Counted from the stretch's first letter, positions 1-6,875 are shown. The stretch is DNA of 16,231 nt from Solirubrobacteraceae bacterium (GCA_016462245.1 JAEMTR010000013.1:799-17029); one strand, 5' to 3'. The notes: generated by a model not told the origin, from the sequence alone. Numbers and translations are program-made.

Positions 1-280
1 AATTAGAGTCGGTCCAACCGCTGGCGCGTAAGTAGAGGAATGCCTGGCGTGAGCCATTTCCTGAGAGCTCGGCCTGCGAGCCGTCGGCGTTCCAGATTGC
101 AAGGTCGGCGCTGACTGCATTGTCGTCGTCGTGGCTGAGCTCAAGCACGCCGTCAGCGCCGAAGCCTTCTCGCTCGTCGCAGAGCAGCTTGACCTTCGCA
201 GCGCTGAGCTCGAAGCGGAGCCGTTCACGCTCGACGATTAGGTATTCGTTGCCCAGCGCCTGCCACCGCTCAAGTTCCAT
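1..280 (-). CDS. dapF: Diaminopimelate epimerase, N-terminal part (runs off the window), first catalytic Cys replaced by Ser
   Basis: Reading the minus strand from an ATG at 280 gives 93 open codons up to the window edge; the C-terminal two thirds are missing. The DapF family interconverts LL- and meso-diaminopimelate in the cytoplasm for lysine and peptidoglycan synthesis. Family marks: ALGNEYLIVE near residues 8-17 (family: ALGNDF), FGADGVLEL at 40-48, and the active-site loop NADGSQAELSGNGSR at 64-78. The usual loop reads N-x-DGS-x4-CGNG-x-R with the first catalytic Cys (Cys73 in E. coli and H. influenzae). Here that residue, also number 73, is Ser, and no Cys follows within the visible part. 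The second catalytic Cys lies outside the window. The gene starts 10 bp after the miaA stop, so it is probably co-transcribed with miaA; no Shine-Dalgarno is evident. Identity is confident; full epimerase activity is not. Confidence 0.9.
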   Translation of the reverse strand, partial: MELERWQALGNEYLIVERERLRFELSAAKVKLLCDEREGFGADGVLELSHDDDNAVSADLAIWNADGSQAELSGNGSRQAFLYLRASGWTDSN

Positions 281-290
281 CTGGCGCAGC

Positions 291-1232
291 CTACGCTGCC
301 GAGGGGCTGGCGCTGGAAAGAATCTGTTCGGCGACCTCTTCGGCGCTGCGGCCGCCGACATCGATCAGTTCGGCCTGATCGAGCTTGCCCAGCCAGGTCA
401 GCTGCCGCTTGGCATAGCGCCGCGTCGCCTGTTTCATCGCCTCCAAGTCGCCGTTCTGCAGATCACTGAAACCGAGCGCCATCTTCGCCGTCCGTGAGGC
501 GCCCGCTTCAAGCGCGGCAGAGACCTCGTCGCCAGCTCCTGCGGCCGCGATCTGATCGACCCTCTGATTTATCCGCGCGTAGAGCTCGTCGCGATCGCAG
601 GTAAGGCCGATCAGCCGCGTCGGGTGGCGCAGCTGCGATGTCCAGATTCCGCCGTCTTGATCCTCAAGTGAATGTCCTTCAGCCAGCAGTGCGAGAGCCC
701 TCAGCAGGCGGCGGTGATCAGAAGCGTTGATCCGCGCCGCCGCGGTGGGCGACTGGGCGGCGAGCCGCTCGTGGAGTGCCTGCTCGCCTTCCGTCTCCAG
801 CTGTTCTTGTAGCGCCTGCTCGGTTGACTGCGAAATTGGTGGTCGCATCGGCATCTCTGTCAACGCGGCCTGGAGGTAGAGGCCGGTTCCACCAACGACG
901 ATCGCCAGCTCGCCACCTTCAATCGCCCGATCGATCTCTTCGTGCGCGAGCTGGGCGTACTGTCCAGCGCTGAATTCGCTGTCGATTGGTACCGAGCCGA
1001 TCAGCCGGTGTTCCGCGCGTTCGCGCTGCTGCGGGCTTGCTGCACCACTAATCAGCGCCAGCCCGTCGTAAATCTGCATTGAGTCGGCGCCGATGATTAC
1101 GCTCCTCCGTCCGCTGCCAAAAAGCCGTTCGGCGAGCACGACGGCGATCTCGCTCTTGCCGATCGAAGTCGGGCCAAAGAGAGCCAATACCTGCGCCCCC
1201 TTGGCGGCGCTGGGATTCTCGGGCAGGGCCAC
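291..1232 (-). CDS. miaA: tRNA dimethylallyltransferase MiaA
   Basis: MiaA transfers a dimethylallyl group from DMAPP to N6 of A37 in tRNAs reading UNN codons, making i6A, the substrate of MiaB encoded nearby. The 313-residue product has the usual family length. Visible motifs are a P-loop GPTSIGKS at residues 20-27 (commonly GPTASGKT), DSMQIY at 50-55 that binds the target adenine region, VGGTGLY at 113-119, a conserved HRRLLRAL segment near 173-180, and RRYAKRQLTWL near 277-287. The start is a GTG at 1232. It is the only start that puts the P-loop about 20 residues in, and it leaves 36 bp to the divergent dehydrogenase gene. A TACCGT hexamer seven bases upstream suggests a leaderless mRNA. 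dapF follows after 10 bp on the same strand. All core motifs are present and there is no sign of damage. Confidence 0.95.
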   Translation of the reverse strand: MALPENPSAAKGAQVLALFGPTSIGKSEIAVVLAERLFGSGRRSVIIGADSMQIYDGLALISGAASPQQRERAEHRLIGSVPIDSEFSAGQYAQLAHEEIDRAIEGGELAIVVGGTGLYLQAALTEMPMRPPISQSTEQALQEQLETEGEQALHERLAAQSPTAAARINASDHRRLLRALALLAEGHSLEDQDGGIWTSQLRHPTRLIGLTCDRDELYARINQRVDQIAAAGAGDEVSAALEAGASRTAKMALGFSDLQNGDLEAMKQATRRYAKRQLTWLGKLDQAELIDVGGRSAEEVAEQILSSASPSAA

Positions 1233-1239
1233 GCCCGCA

Positions 1240-1245
1240 ACGGTA
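1240..1245 (-). promoter_or_regulatory. Candidate -10 hexamer for a leaderless miaA transcript
   Basis: On the minus strand the hexamer TACCGT (form TANNNT) ends 7 nt before the miaA GTG. This is the spacing expected if transcription starts on the start codon itself, as in the leaderless genes common in actinobacteria. There is no Shine-Dalgarno-like sequence between hexamer and GTG. A hexamer of this form occurs often by chance, so this is tentative. Confidence 0.35.
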
Positions 1246-1253
1246 GCGGCGCG

Positions 1254-1262
1254 TGCGACAAT
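1254..1262 (+). promoter_or_regulatory. Candidate extended -10 for the dehydrogenase gene
   Basis: TGC followed by GACAAT resembles an extended -10 (TGN plus four matches to TATAAT). It ends 6 nt before the GTG start at 1269, again consistent with a leaderless transcript. The miaA and dehydrogenase promoters would then lie back to back in 36 bp. Tentative. Confidence 0.3.
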
Positions 1263-1268
1263 GGCGCA

Positions 1269-2060
1269 GTGCAGATCGAAGGCAAGACGGTTCTATTGAC
1301 CGGAGCGACCGGTGGCATTGGCGAGGCAATCGCCCGCGAGCTAAGCCGCGCAGGCGCAAAACTAATCGTTAGCGGCCGGCGCGCCGATGTGCTCGAAAGG
1401 ATCGCCGCTGAAACAGGAGCGACGGTCGCGGTGACCGATCTTGCCGACCGCAGGCAACTCGACGATCTGCTTGCAAAGCACCCCGACGTCGACGTGCTGG
1501 TCGCCAACGCAGCGCTACCGGCCTCCGGCGAGCTGGATGACTTCACGCTCGACCAGATCGACCGCGCACTCGACGTCAACCTGCGTGCACCGATGATCAT
1601 GGCGCGGGTGCTCGGTGAGCGAATGAAGCAGCGCCGCAGCGGCCAGATAGTGCTGATCTCATCGCTGGCAGGCAAGGTCGCGACCGCCGGCAGCAGCCTT
1701 TACTCGGCGACCAAGTTTGGCCTTCGAGGTTTCGGCTCGGGCCTGCGCGCCGATCTCGTCGGAACCGGCGTCGGCGTTAGCGTGATCTTTCCCGGCTTCG
1801 TCCGCGACGCTGGCATGTTCCACGACAGCGAAGTCAAGCTTCCAGGGTACGTCGGTACCAGCTCGCCGCAGGACGTCGCGGCGGCCGTCAGTTTGGCGAT
1901 CAGGGACGATCGCGGTGAGATCGACGTTGCTCCGCTGGCAGTTCGCGCAGCAACAAAGGCTTCGGAGCTCGCGCCCGCGCTGATGGGCGCGGTCGTCAGG
2001 CGGCTCGGCAGCTCCGAGTTCACCGCCGATATCGCCGTCGGTCAAGCCGACAAGCGCTAG
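1269..2060 (+). CDS. Short-chain dehydrogenase/reductase (SDR), substrate unknown
   Basis: This is a 263-residue classical SDR, expected to be a cytoplasmic NAD(P)-dependent oxidoreductase. It shows the cofactor motif TGATGGIG at 11-18, the GRR that often contacts NADP at 36-38, an ANAAL in place of the usual NNAG at 79-83, the helix Asn at 104 (LDVNL), the catalytic Ser132 in LISSLAG, and YSATK with Tyr145 and Lys149. The tetrad Asn-Ser-Tyr-Lys is therefore intact. The C-terminal third (PGFVRDAGMF onward) is the variable substrate part and does not point to a known substrate. The start is GTG at 1269; an ATG at 1261 is out of frame. It is the only plus-strand gene between miaA and miaB, diverging from miaA and converging on miaB, with its TAG stop overlapping that of miaB. 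No functional link to tRNA modification can be read from the sequence. Confidence 0.93.
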   Translation: MQIEGKTVLLTGATGGIGEAIARELSRAGAKLIVSGRRADVLERIAAETGATVAVTDLADRRQLDDLLAKHPDVDVLVANAALPASGELDDFTLDQIDRALDVNLRAPMIMARVLGERMKQRRSGQIVLISSLAGKVATAGSSLYSATKFGLRGFGSGLRADLVGTGVGVSVIFPGFVRDAGMFHDSEVKLPGYVGTSSPQDVAAAVSLAIRDDRGEIDVAPLAVRAATKASELAPALMGAVVRRLGSSEFTADIAVGQADKR

Positions 2061-3385
2061 CGCAGCGCACTGGCGAGCAGCGTCGCCCTGCCGCTCAACG
2101 ATGTACTAGTCGCGCTCTCTATCTCAACCATCACGAGCTCGCCGGGTTCGGCGATGCCGACGAAGTTGACTGCCTTGTTGTGGCGCGTGCGGCCGCGAAT
2201 CCTCTCAGCGTCGGTACGCGATCTGCCCTCGACCAAGACCTCGACGGAGCGTCCGACGAAACGCTGCGCCCGCTCGAGCGCGCCGCGCTGAACGACCTCG
2301 ATCAGGTGCCCAATTCTCTCGCTGGCCTGATCGGCCGCGACGAGGCCCTCGGTGATCAGTGCGGCCTCTGTATCGCGGCGTGGCGAGTAGATGAAGGTGT
2401 AGGCAGCGTCGAACTGAACCTCCTCGGCGAGCGCGAGGGTCTGTTCGAAATCCGCTTCGCTCTCGCCGGGGAAGCCGACGATGATGTCGGTCGTCAGGCT
2501 GATGTCGGGGATCGCCTCGCGGATCATCGCGACGCGGGTCAGATAACGATCGCGGTCATAGGTGCGGCGCATCGCCTTCAAAATCTTTGACGAACCCGAT
2601 TGCAGCGGCAGGTGGATGTGCTCGCAGACCGACTCCAACTCAACGTGGGCTGCGACAACGTCGGCATTCATGTCTTGCGGGTGAGGGCTGGTGTAGCGCA
2701 GCCGATCGACGCCGTCGACGGCGTCAACGGTCGCGAGCAGCTCGCTGAATGTGCGGCGGTCGGGCCGTAGATCGCGGCCGTACGAATTCACGTTCTGGCC
2801 CAAAAGCGTGATCTCACGTGCGCCGCGGCAGACGAGCTGCTCAGCTTCGGCAACCAGGTCAGCAAACGGCCTGCTCAGCTCAAGCCCCCTAGTAGACGGG
2901 ACGATGCAGTAGGAGCACTTCTGGTTGCAGCCAACACTTATCTGCATCCAAGCCTGAGCGCTCTGGTGCGCGCGCATCGGAAGATCGGCGGTGAAGCCGC
3001 CAAACTCAAAGTACCCCTGCGCCTCGATTGAGTCGGACAACAGAAATTCGCCTAGCCGATCGACCTGCCCTGGGCCGAAGGCGACGTCCACGAACGGGTA
3101 GCGCTCAAAGACCTCGTCCTTGAGCGACTGCGCCCAGCAGCCGCCGACGCCAATCACGACGCCCGGGCGCGCCGCTTTGAACCGCTTCGCGTTGCCGAGC
3201 TGGGTTGCCAGGCGGCGATCCGCGCTTTCGCGGATCGAGCAGGTATTGAGCAGAATTAAATCCGCGTCGCTCGGCGCATCGGCCTGCGAGTAGCCGAGCG
3301 ATTCGAGCAGTCCGTCGATTCGCTCCGAGTCGTGCTGATTCATCTGGCAGCCGAAGGTCGTGAGGTGATAGCTGAGGCCCGCCAT
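2057..3385 (-). CDS. miaB: tRNA-2-methylthio-N6-dimethylallyladenosine synthase MiaB
   Basis: MiaB is a radical-SAM methylthiotransferase that adds a 2-methylthio group to i6A37 in tRNA, acting after MiaA. The 442-residue protein has three parts. The N-terminal methylthiotransferase domain carries the three cluster cysteines Cys13 (FGCQMN), Cys49 (NTCSIRE) and Cys83 (GGCWAQ). The radical-SAM core has CNQKCSYC with Cys153, Cys157 and Cys160. A C-terminal TRAM domain (about 375-437) binds RNA. Both 4Fe-4S ligand sets are complete. LNTCSIRE, the overall length and the miaA context favour MiaB over RimO or MtaB. The ATG start at 3385 lies 28 bp after recX, so it may be read with recA-recX. A TAGCCT hexamer at 3395-3400, 9 nt upstream of the ATG, could also give a nearly leaderless mRNA of its own. 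The stop codon shares a CTAG palindrome with the converging dehydrogenase gene. Confidence 0.96.
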   Translation of the reverse strand: MAGLSYHLTTFGCQMNQHDSERIDGLLESLGYSQADAPSDADLILLNTCSIRESADRRLATQLGNAKRFKAARPGVVIGVGGCWAQSLKDEVFERYPFVDVAFGPGQVDRLGEFLLSDSIEAQGYFEFGGFTADLPMRAHQSAQAWMQISVGCNQKCSYCIVPSTRGLELSRPFADLVAEAEQLVCRGAREITLLGQNVNSYGRDLRPDRRTFSELLATVDAVDGVDRLRYTSPHPQDMNADVVAAHVELESVCEHIHLPLQSGSSKILKAMRRTYDRDRYLTRVAMIREAIPDISLTTDIIVGFPGESEADFEQTLALAEEVQFDAAYTFIYSPRRDTEAALITEGLVAADQASERIGHLIEVVQRGALERAQRFVGRSVEVLVEGRSRTDAERIRGRTRHNKAVNFVGIAEPGELVMVEIESATSTSLSGRATLLASALR

Positions 3386-3413
3386 TAGCGACGCAGGCTA
3401 GCGCGACTGGAGC

Positions 3414-3893
3414 TCAGCTGCGCTCGAAAGCACGAACCGCGTCATAAGCGATCTCGAGGCTGTAACCGCGCCGCGCGAGCATTCCAAGCGCGCGCTCGCG
3501 CCCGCGCTCGTCGCTTGGCTTGACCCCGATCCTCTGGTCGAGGACGCGAATCGCGTCACCGACCTGATCGGCGTGGTCGCGCGATCCGACTACCGACTCG
3601 ATGATCTCAGACGAGATTCCCGCTTCTCGCAGATTCGTAATGATCCTCTCGTTGCCCCAGCCATCTATCACGCGCCGGTCCTCGGCGTAGAGCGCCGCAA
3701 AGCGCTGATCGCTGAGGTATCCATCGGAGACCATCTGCGCGACGACCTCTGTGATGACCCGCTGTGAAATCCCGTCGCGCTCAAGCCGCGCCGATACCTG
3801 CGCGACAGTCCGCTCGCGCTTCGCGATAAATCGAAAGGCGCGCTCGAGCGCCTCCTGCACTCGTTGGCCGTGGTCGAGAGAAGGGCTTGCCAA
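3414..3893 (-). CDS. recX: RecA regulatory protein RecX
   Basis: RecX binds RecA filaments and, in the species studied, modulates or inhibits recombinase and co-protease activity. The 159-residue helical product fits the family. It has repeated three-helix units with the signature GYLSDQRFAALYAEDR near residues 58-73, a second unit around GWGNERIITNLREAGIS (78-94), and a final ARRGYSLEIAYDAVRAF (139-155). It is charged and lacks membrane segments. It follows recA by 5 bp, the classical recA-recX arrangement. The longest frame starts with TTG at 3893; a GTG at codon 12 is an alternative. Neither has a clear Shine-Dalgarno, so translation may depend on coupling with recA. The start is therefore less sure than the gene. 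Confidence 0.9.
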   Translation of the reverse strand: MASPSLDHGQRVQEALERAFRFIAKRERTVAQVSARLERDGISQRVITEVVAQMVSDGYLSDQRFAALYAEDRRVIDGWGNERIITNLREAGISSEIIESVVGSRDHADQVGDAIRVLDQRIGVKPSDERGRERALGMLARRGYSLEIAYDAVRAFERS

Positions 3894-3898
3894 CGGCT

Positions 3899-5017
3899 TT
3901 AGGCGGCTTCGGCCGTCGGTTCTTCGACGGCTGCTTCAGGCTCTTCGGCCAAAACTGGGACGTCAGCGTCAGGATCGCGTTCGATCGGGACGACGAGATC
4001 TTTGTCGACGCCGACAATTGCGTAGATCTTCTCTTCGATCTCCTTCGCCATCTTCGGGTTGTCGTCGAGATACGCCTTCGCGTTATTACGCCCCTGCCCT
4101 ATCCGCTCCTCGCCATAGGAGAAGAACGAGCCCGACTTGGTGACGATCTCGTGCTCAATGCCAAGGTCGAGGATGCATCCCGATGAAGAGATGCCCTTGC
4201 CGAACTCAATGTCGAACTCTGCCTGGCGGAAAGGCGCCGCAACCTTGTTCTTAACGACCTTGACGCGGACGCGGTTACCGACAGCTTCGGTTCCGTCCTT
4301 GAGCGTTTCGATCCGACGAATGTCAAGCCTCTGAGAGGAGTAGAACTTCAGCGCGCGGCCTCCTGGTTGCGTCTCCGGGGAGCCGAACATGACGCCAATC
4401 TTCTCGCGAATCTGGTTCGTAAAGAGACACATCGTTTGAGCGCGGTTGAGGTTGCCGGCGAGCTTGCGCATCGCTTGACTCATCATTCGCGCCTGCAGGC
4501 CGACGGTCTGATCGCCCATCTGGCCTTCAAGCTCGGAGCGCGGCGTCAGCGCAGCGACGGAGTCGATTGCGATCAGGTCAACGGCCCCGGAGCGCACCAG
4601 CATGTCGGCGATCTCGAGTGCCTGCTCGCCATAGTCGGGCTGTGAAACCAGCAGCTCGTCGATGTCGACGCCGATCTGACGGGCGTAGAGCGGATCCATT
4701 GAATGCTCTGCGTCGATAAATGCGCAGACCCCACCGAGCTTCTGCGCTTCGGCGATTACGTGGTAGACGAGCGTTGTCTTGCCAGAAGACTCTGGGCCGA
4801 ATAGTTCGACGATGCGGCCGCGCGGCATTCCACCGATGCCGAGTGCGAGATCGAGCGAAAGTGCGCCGGTCGGGATCGCGTCGACCTTGACCTGTGCGCC
4901 TTCGTCGCCCATCCGCATTACGGAGCCTTGTCCGAACTGCTTCTCAATCTGGCTAAGGGCGCCCTTGAGGGCGTCGTCGCGTGCTTTTGCTGCCTTGTCG
5001 GTTGCTGGGGTTGGCAT
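3899..5017 (-). CDS. recA: Recombinase RecA
   Basis: RecA forms ATP-dependent filaments on single-stranded DNA, drives strand exchange and stimulates LexA self-cleavage in the SOS response. The 372-residue sequence contains Walker A GPESSGKTT at 74-82, IDAEHSMDP at 101-109 (more often IDAEHALDP), Walker B-type LIAIDS near 148-153, loop L1 around 157-165 (TPRSELEGQ), FTNQIREKIGVMFG at 199-212 and loop L2 GSPETQPGG at 212-220. The final ~25 residues are acidic (Glu/Ala/Pro rich), as is usual for the regulatory tail. There is no intein. The ATG at 5017 is preceded by AGAGG at a rather long 11-nt spacing. A LexA box lies 27-40 bp upstream, indicating SOS control. recX follows after 5 bp. Confidence 0.98.
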   Translation of the reverse strand: MPTPATDKAAKARDDALKGALSQIEKQFGQGSVMRMGDEGAQVKVDAIPTGALSLDLALGIGGMPRGRIVELFGPESSGKTTLVYHVIAEAQKLGGVCAFIDAEHSMDPLYARQIGVDIDELLVSQPDYGEQALEIADMLVRSGAVDLIAIDSVAALTPRSELEGQMGDQTVGLQARMMSQAMRKLAGNLNRAQTMCLFTNQIREKIGVMFGSPETQPGGRALKFYSSQRLDIRRIETLKDGTEAVGNRVRVKVVKNKVAAPFRQAEFDIEFGKGISSSGCILDLGIEHEIVTKSGSFFSYGEERIGQGRNNAKAYLDDNPKMAKEIEEKIYAIVGVDKDLVVPIERDPDADVPVLAEEPEAAVEEPTAEAA

Positions 5018-5043
5018 CGTTGGTACGACCTCTCTATCGGGCG

Positions 5044-5057
5044 AGAACAGATGTTCG
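5044..5057. promoter_or_regulatory. LexA (SOS) box upstream of recA
   Basis: Read on the minus strand the site is CGAACATCTGTTCT. It agrees with the Gram-positive/actinobacterial LexA operator CGAAC-N4-GTTCG except for the last base. The core GAACA-NN-TGTTC is a perfect inverted repeat. It lies 27 bp upstream of the recA start in the longest intergenic gap of the window, which is where a LexA operator is expected. lexA itself is not in the window. Confidence 0.85.
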
Positions 5058-5140
5058 GTCCTCGTGCGGACGGAAAAGCGAAGCTACCGGCGAAAATGCA
5101 ACAGGCCTACCGCCTAAGAGCTAAGGAAGTGCGGAAAACA

Positions 5141-5168
5141 AGCGTATCTACTGCTCTTTGCCGCTCAA
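5141..5168 (-). promoter_or_regulatory. Weak candidate recA promoter
   Basis: On the minus strand TTGAGC (5163-5168) and TACGCT (5141-5146) are separated by 16 bp, a plausible -35/-10 pair overlapping the cinA stop codon. It would give a leader of over 100 nt with the LexA box well downstream of the start point, which is less typical. I saw no better hexamer pair in 5018-5147, so the true promoter may be of another form. Confidence 0.22.
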
Positions 5169-6440
5169 CAGGCGCGTCACCATGTGCAAGACAACGGTCG
5201 TCGTGCGGTCGCGGATCACCTGCCGCGAACCGGGAAGCTGCAATTTGCGCACTGCCTGTTCGCCATCACCGAGAGAGACCGCGCACCAGACGAGCCCGAC
5301 CGGCTTCTGATCGCTCCCTCCTCCGGGTCCAGCGATACCTGTCACGCCGACACCGACATCAGCGTCCAGCGACGCCCGCGCTCCCTCGGCGAGGGCGACC
5401 GCGACCTCCTCGCTGACTGCGCCATGTAGCTCAATCAACTGCTCGGGAACACCAGCCAGTTTGGTTTTCGCTTCGTTGCTGTAAACGACAAGGCCACCCT
5501 TGAGATAGGTAGACGCGCCTGGCCTTTCGGTCAGACGCGCGGCGACCAACCCTCCGGTGCATGACTCGGCAAGCGCAATCGTCCGTAGCGGCGGGCCGTT
5601 CAAGAGCGCCGCGAGCTGCTCGTCGATCGTTGAACCGTCGGTCGAAAAGAGCGTCTCGGCGTGACTGTCGGCGACGAAGCGCACAAAATCGTCGTATAGC
5701 GCGCGCTGATCGGGCGCGTAGCGAGTGACGATCTCGATTTCACCGCGCCGCAGGCAGGTTGTGATCTCAAGCGCATCAATATCAATCCCGGCCGCGCTGG
5801 CCGCCCGCAGTGTCGCCGCTATCTCCGACTCAGGGATGCCGAAGAGCCTGACCATCGATTGTTCGATCGCCGCCCTTCCCTCGGTCGCGGCGATGAACGG
5901 CGCAGTCTGCGCAGCCGCCGCCCACATCGGCACTAATTCGCTTGGCGGGCCGGGCAGCACGACGACCGTCGGGCCTTCGTCTCCCAGTGGCGGCACGACG
6001 AGCCCCGGCGCGGTCCCGACCGGCTCCAGAATCGTTGCGCCCTCTGGGATCGTCGCCTGCTTCAGGTTGCCGGCGGCAATCGAGACCTGATCAACGCTCG
6101 GCCAGCGCGCTGTCAGGCGCTCAAGGATCGCTGTGATCCGTCCGTGGAGCGGTTCGTCGAGCACCATCGGTCGGTTCTGAAACTCGCCTACAACAGTTGC
6201 AGTGAGGTCGTCGGCGGTCGGGCCAAGCCCGCCGCTAGTGATGATCAGCGAACAGCCCTCGGCGGCGAGCCAGCGCAGCGCGGCGAGAATGTCGGCGGGA
6301 CGGTCACCAACCACAACCGTGCTCTCATGGTCGACGCCGAGCGCGCGCAACTGCTCGGAGCACCACGGGCCGTTGCGATCGACCACGCGGCCGGTCAGTA
6401 CCTCGGTCCCAGTTACGACGATGCCGGCGCGTTTACTCAC
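5148..6440 (-). CDS. cinA: CinA: competence/damage-inducible protein with C-terminal NMN amidohydrolase domain
   Basis: This two-domain protein has 430 residues from the chosen start. The N-terminal MoCF-like domain (COG1058 type) begins KRAGIVVTGTEVLTG and has TSGGLGPTADDLT at 68-80 and LPGPPSEL at 162-169. The C-terminal CinA/PncC domain has AESCTGG at 291-297, GGLVVYSNEAK at 315-325 and VTGIAGPGGGS at 366-376. PncC domains hydrolyse nicotinamide mononucleotide to the nicotinate form in pyridine-nucleotide salvage. Full-length CinA is often next to recA in Gram-positive bacteria, as here. The open frame extends 42 codons further upstream, but that part reads like out-of-frame sequence inside the preceding gene. 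The GTG at 6440 overlaps the TGA of that gene (GTGA) and directly precedes the conserved family start, so I place the start there. This junction implies translational coupling. Confidence 0.94.
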   Translation of the reverse strand: MSKRAGIVVTGTEVLTGRVVDRNGPWCSEQLRALGVDHESTVVVGDRPADILAALRWLAAEGCSLIITSGGLGPTADDLTATVVGEFQNRPMVLDEPLHGRITAILERLTARWPSVDQVSIAAGNLKQATIPEGATILEPVGTAPGLVVPPLGDEGPTVVVLPGPPSELVPMWAAAAQTAPFIAATEGRAAIEQSMVRLFGIPESEIAATLRAASAAGIDIDALEITTCLRRGEIEIVTRYAPDQRALYDDFVRFVADSHAETLFSTDGSTIDEQLAALLNGPPLRTIALAESCTGGLVAARLTERPGASTYLKGGLVVYSNEAKTKLAGVPEQLIELHGAVSEEVAVALAEGARASLDADVGVGVTGIAGPGGGSDQKPVGLVWCAVSLGDGEQAVRKLQLPGSRQVIRDRTTTVVLHMVTRLLSGKEQ

Positions 6441-6862
6441 AGCGATGAGCCAGGCAGAGTGCCCGTGAGCGCTACAGATGCCTGAGCCGCGTCGGAGTTT
6501 GTGCCGATCAAGAACAGCCCGACGATCAAGATGATCACCAGCGCGACAGCAATCCAAGCTCGCCAACTGCGCCGCTGGCCCGTGTCGCCATAGGGCGCGC
6601 TCGGCGCGTAGCTAGCTGGATCGCCGACCGACTCCCGGCCTGCTTTGAAGACTTCGACCAACGCGCGCCCATCAAGACCCAGGTAATCGGCGTAGGTCCT
6701 GAGGAAGCTCTTCGCTGAGGTTTCTTCCGGCAACGCCGCCCAGTCGCCGCTTTCCAGAGCGCGCAGGTACTTCGAGCGAATCTTGGTCGCGTATTCAGCT
6801 GTAGCGATGTCTATTCCAGCGTCGGTGCGCGCTGTCCGCAGCTGACTAGCGATATCGGCCAT
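6437..6862 (-). CDS. RodZ-like HTH membrane protein, short form
   Basis: The 141-residue protein has an N-terminal RodZ-type helix-turn-helix (about residues 5-75; IASQLRTARTDAGI, YLRALESGDWAALP, AKSFLRTYADYLGLD), a Pro/Arg linker, one membrane helix at about 103-120, and only some 20 residues beyond it. In RodZ of other bacteria the HTH binds the actin-like MreB on the cytoplasmic face and a folded outer domain (DUF4115) follows the membrane segment. That outer domain is absent here. It lies between ftsK (13 bp upstream) and cinA (4-bp overlap), a place where HTH proteins of this type, and often pgsA, occur in Gram-positive genomes. I see no evidence that it is a sequence-specific transcription factor. 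The ATG at 6862 has no obvious Shine-Dalgarno. Family assignment is good; a role in cell shape is inferred. Confidence 0.85.
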   Translation of the reverse strand: MADIASQLRTARTDAGIDIATAEYATKIRSKYLRALESGDWAALPEETSAKSFLRTYADYLGLDGRALVEVFKAGRESVGDPASYAPSAPYGDTGQRRSWRAWIAVALVIILIVGLFLIGTNSDAAQASVALTGTLPGSSL

Positions 6863-6875
6863 AGCCAGAGGCTAA

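Noticed and set aside
1097..1675. Minus-strand open frame of 192 codons opposite the dehydrogenase gene and the start of miaA
   Set aside because: Ser/Arg/Ala-rich shadow without a motif; it crosses the divergent promoter spacer and the N-terminus of miaA.
5113..5124. Short direct repeat CTAAG-AG-CTAAG upstream of recA
   Set aside because: Too short and only two copies; no relation to the LexA box or to a clear promoter element.
4928..5416. Plus-strand open frame of 162 codons spanning the recA upstream region
   Set aside because: It covers the LexA box and the ends of recA and cinA in antisense; Arg/Ser/Pro-rich and without recognisable protein features.
6441..6566. Upstream extension of cinA by 42 codons
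   Set aside because: It lies in another frame inside the RodZ-like gene and the residues (many Cys, His, Arg) do not match CinA; the GTG at 6440 directly precedes the conserved start.
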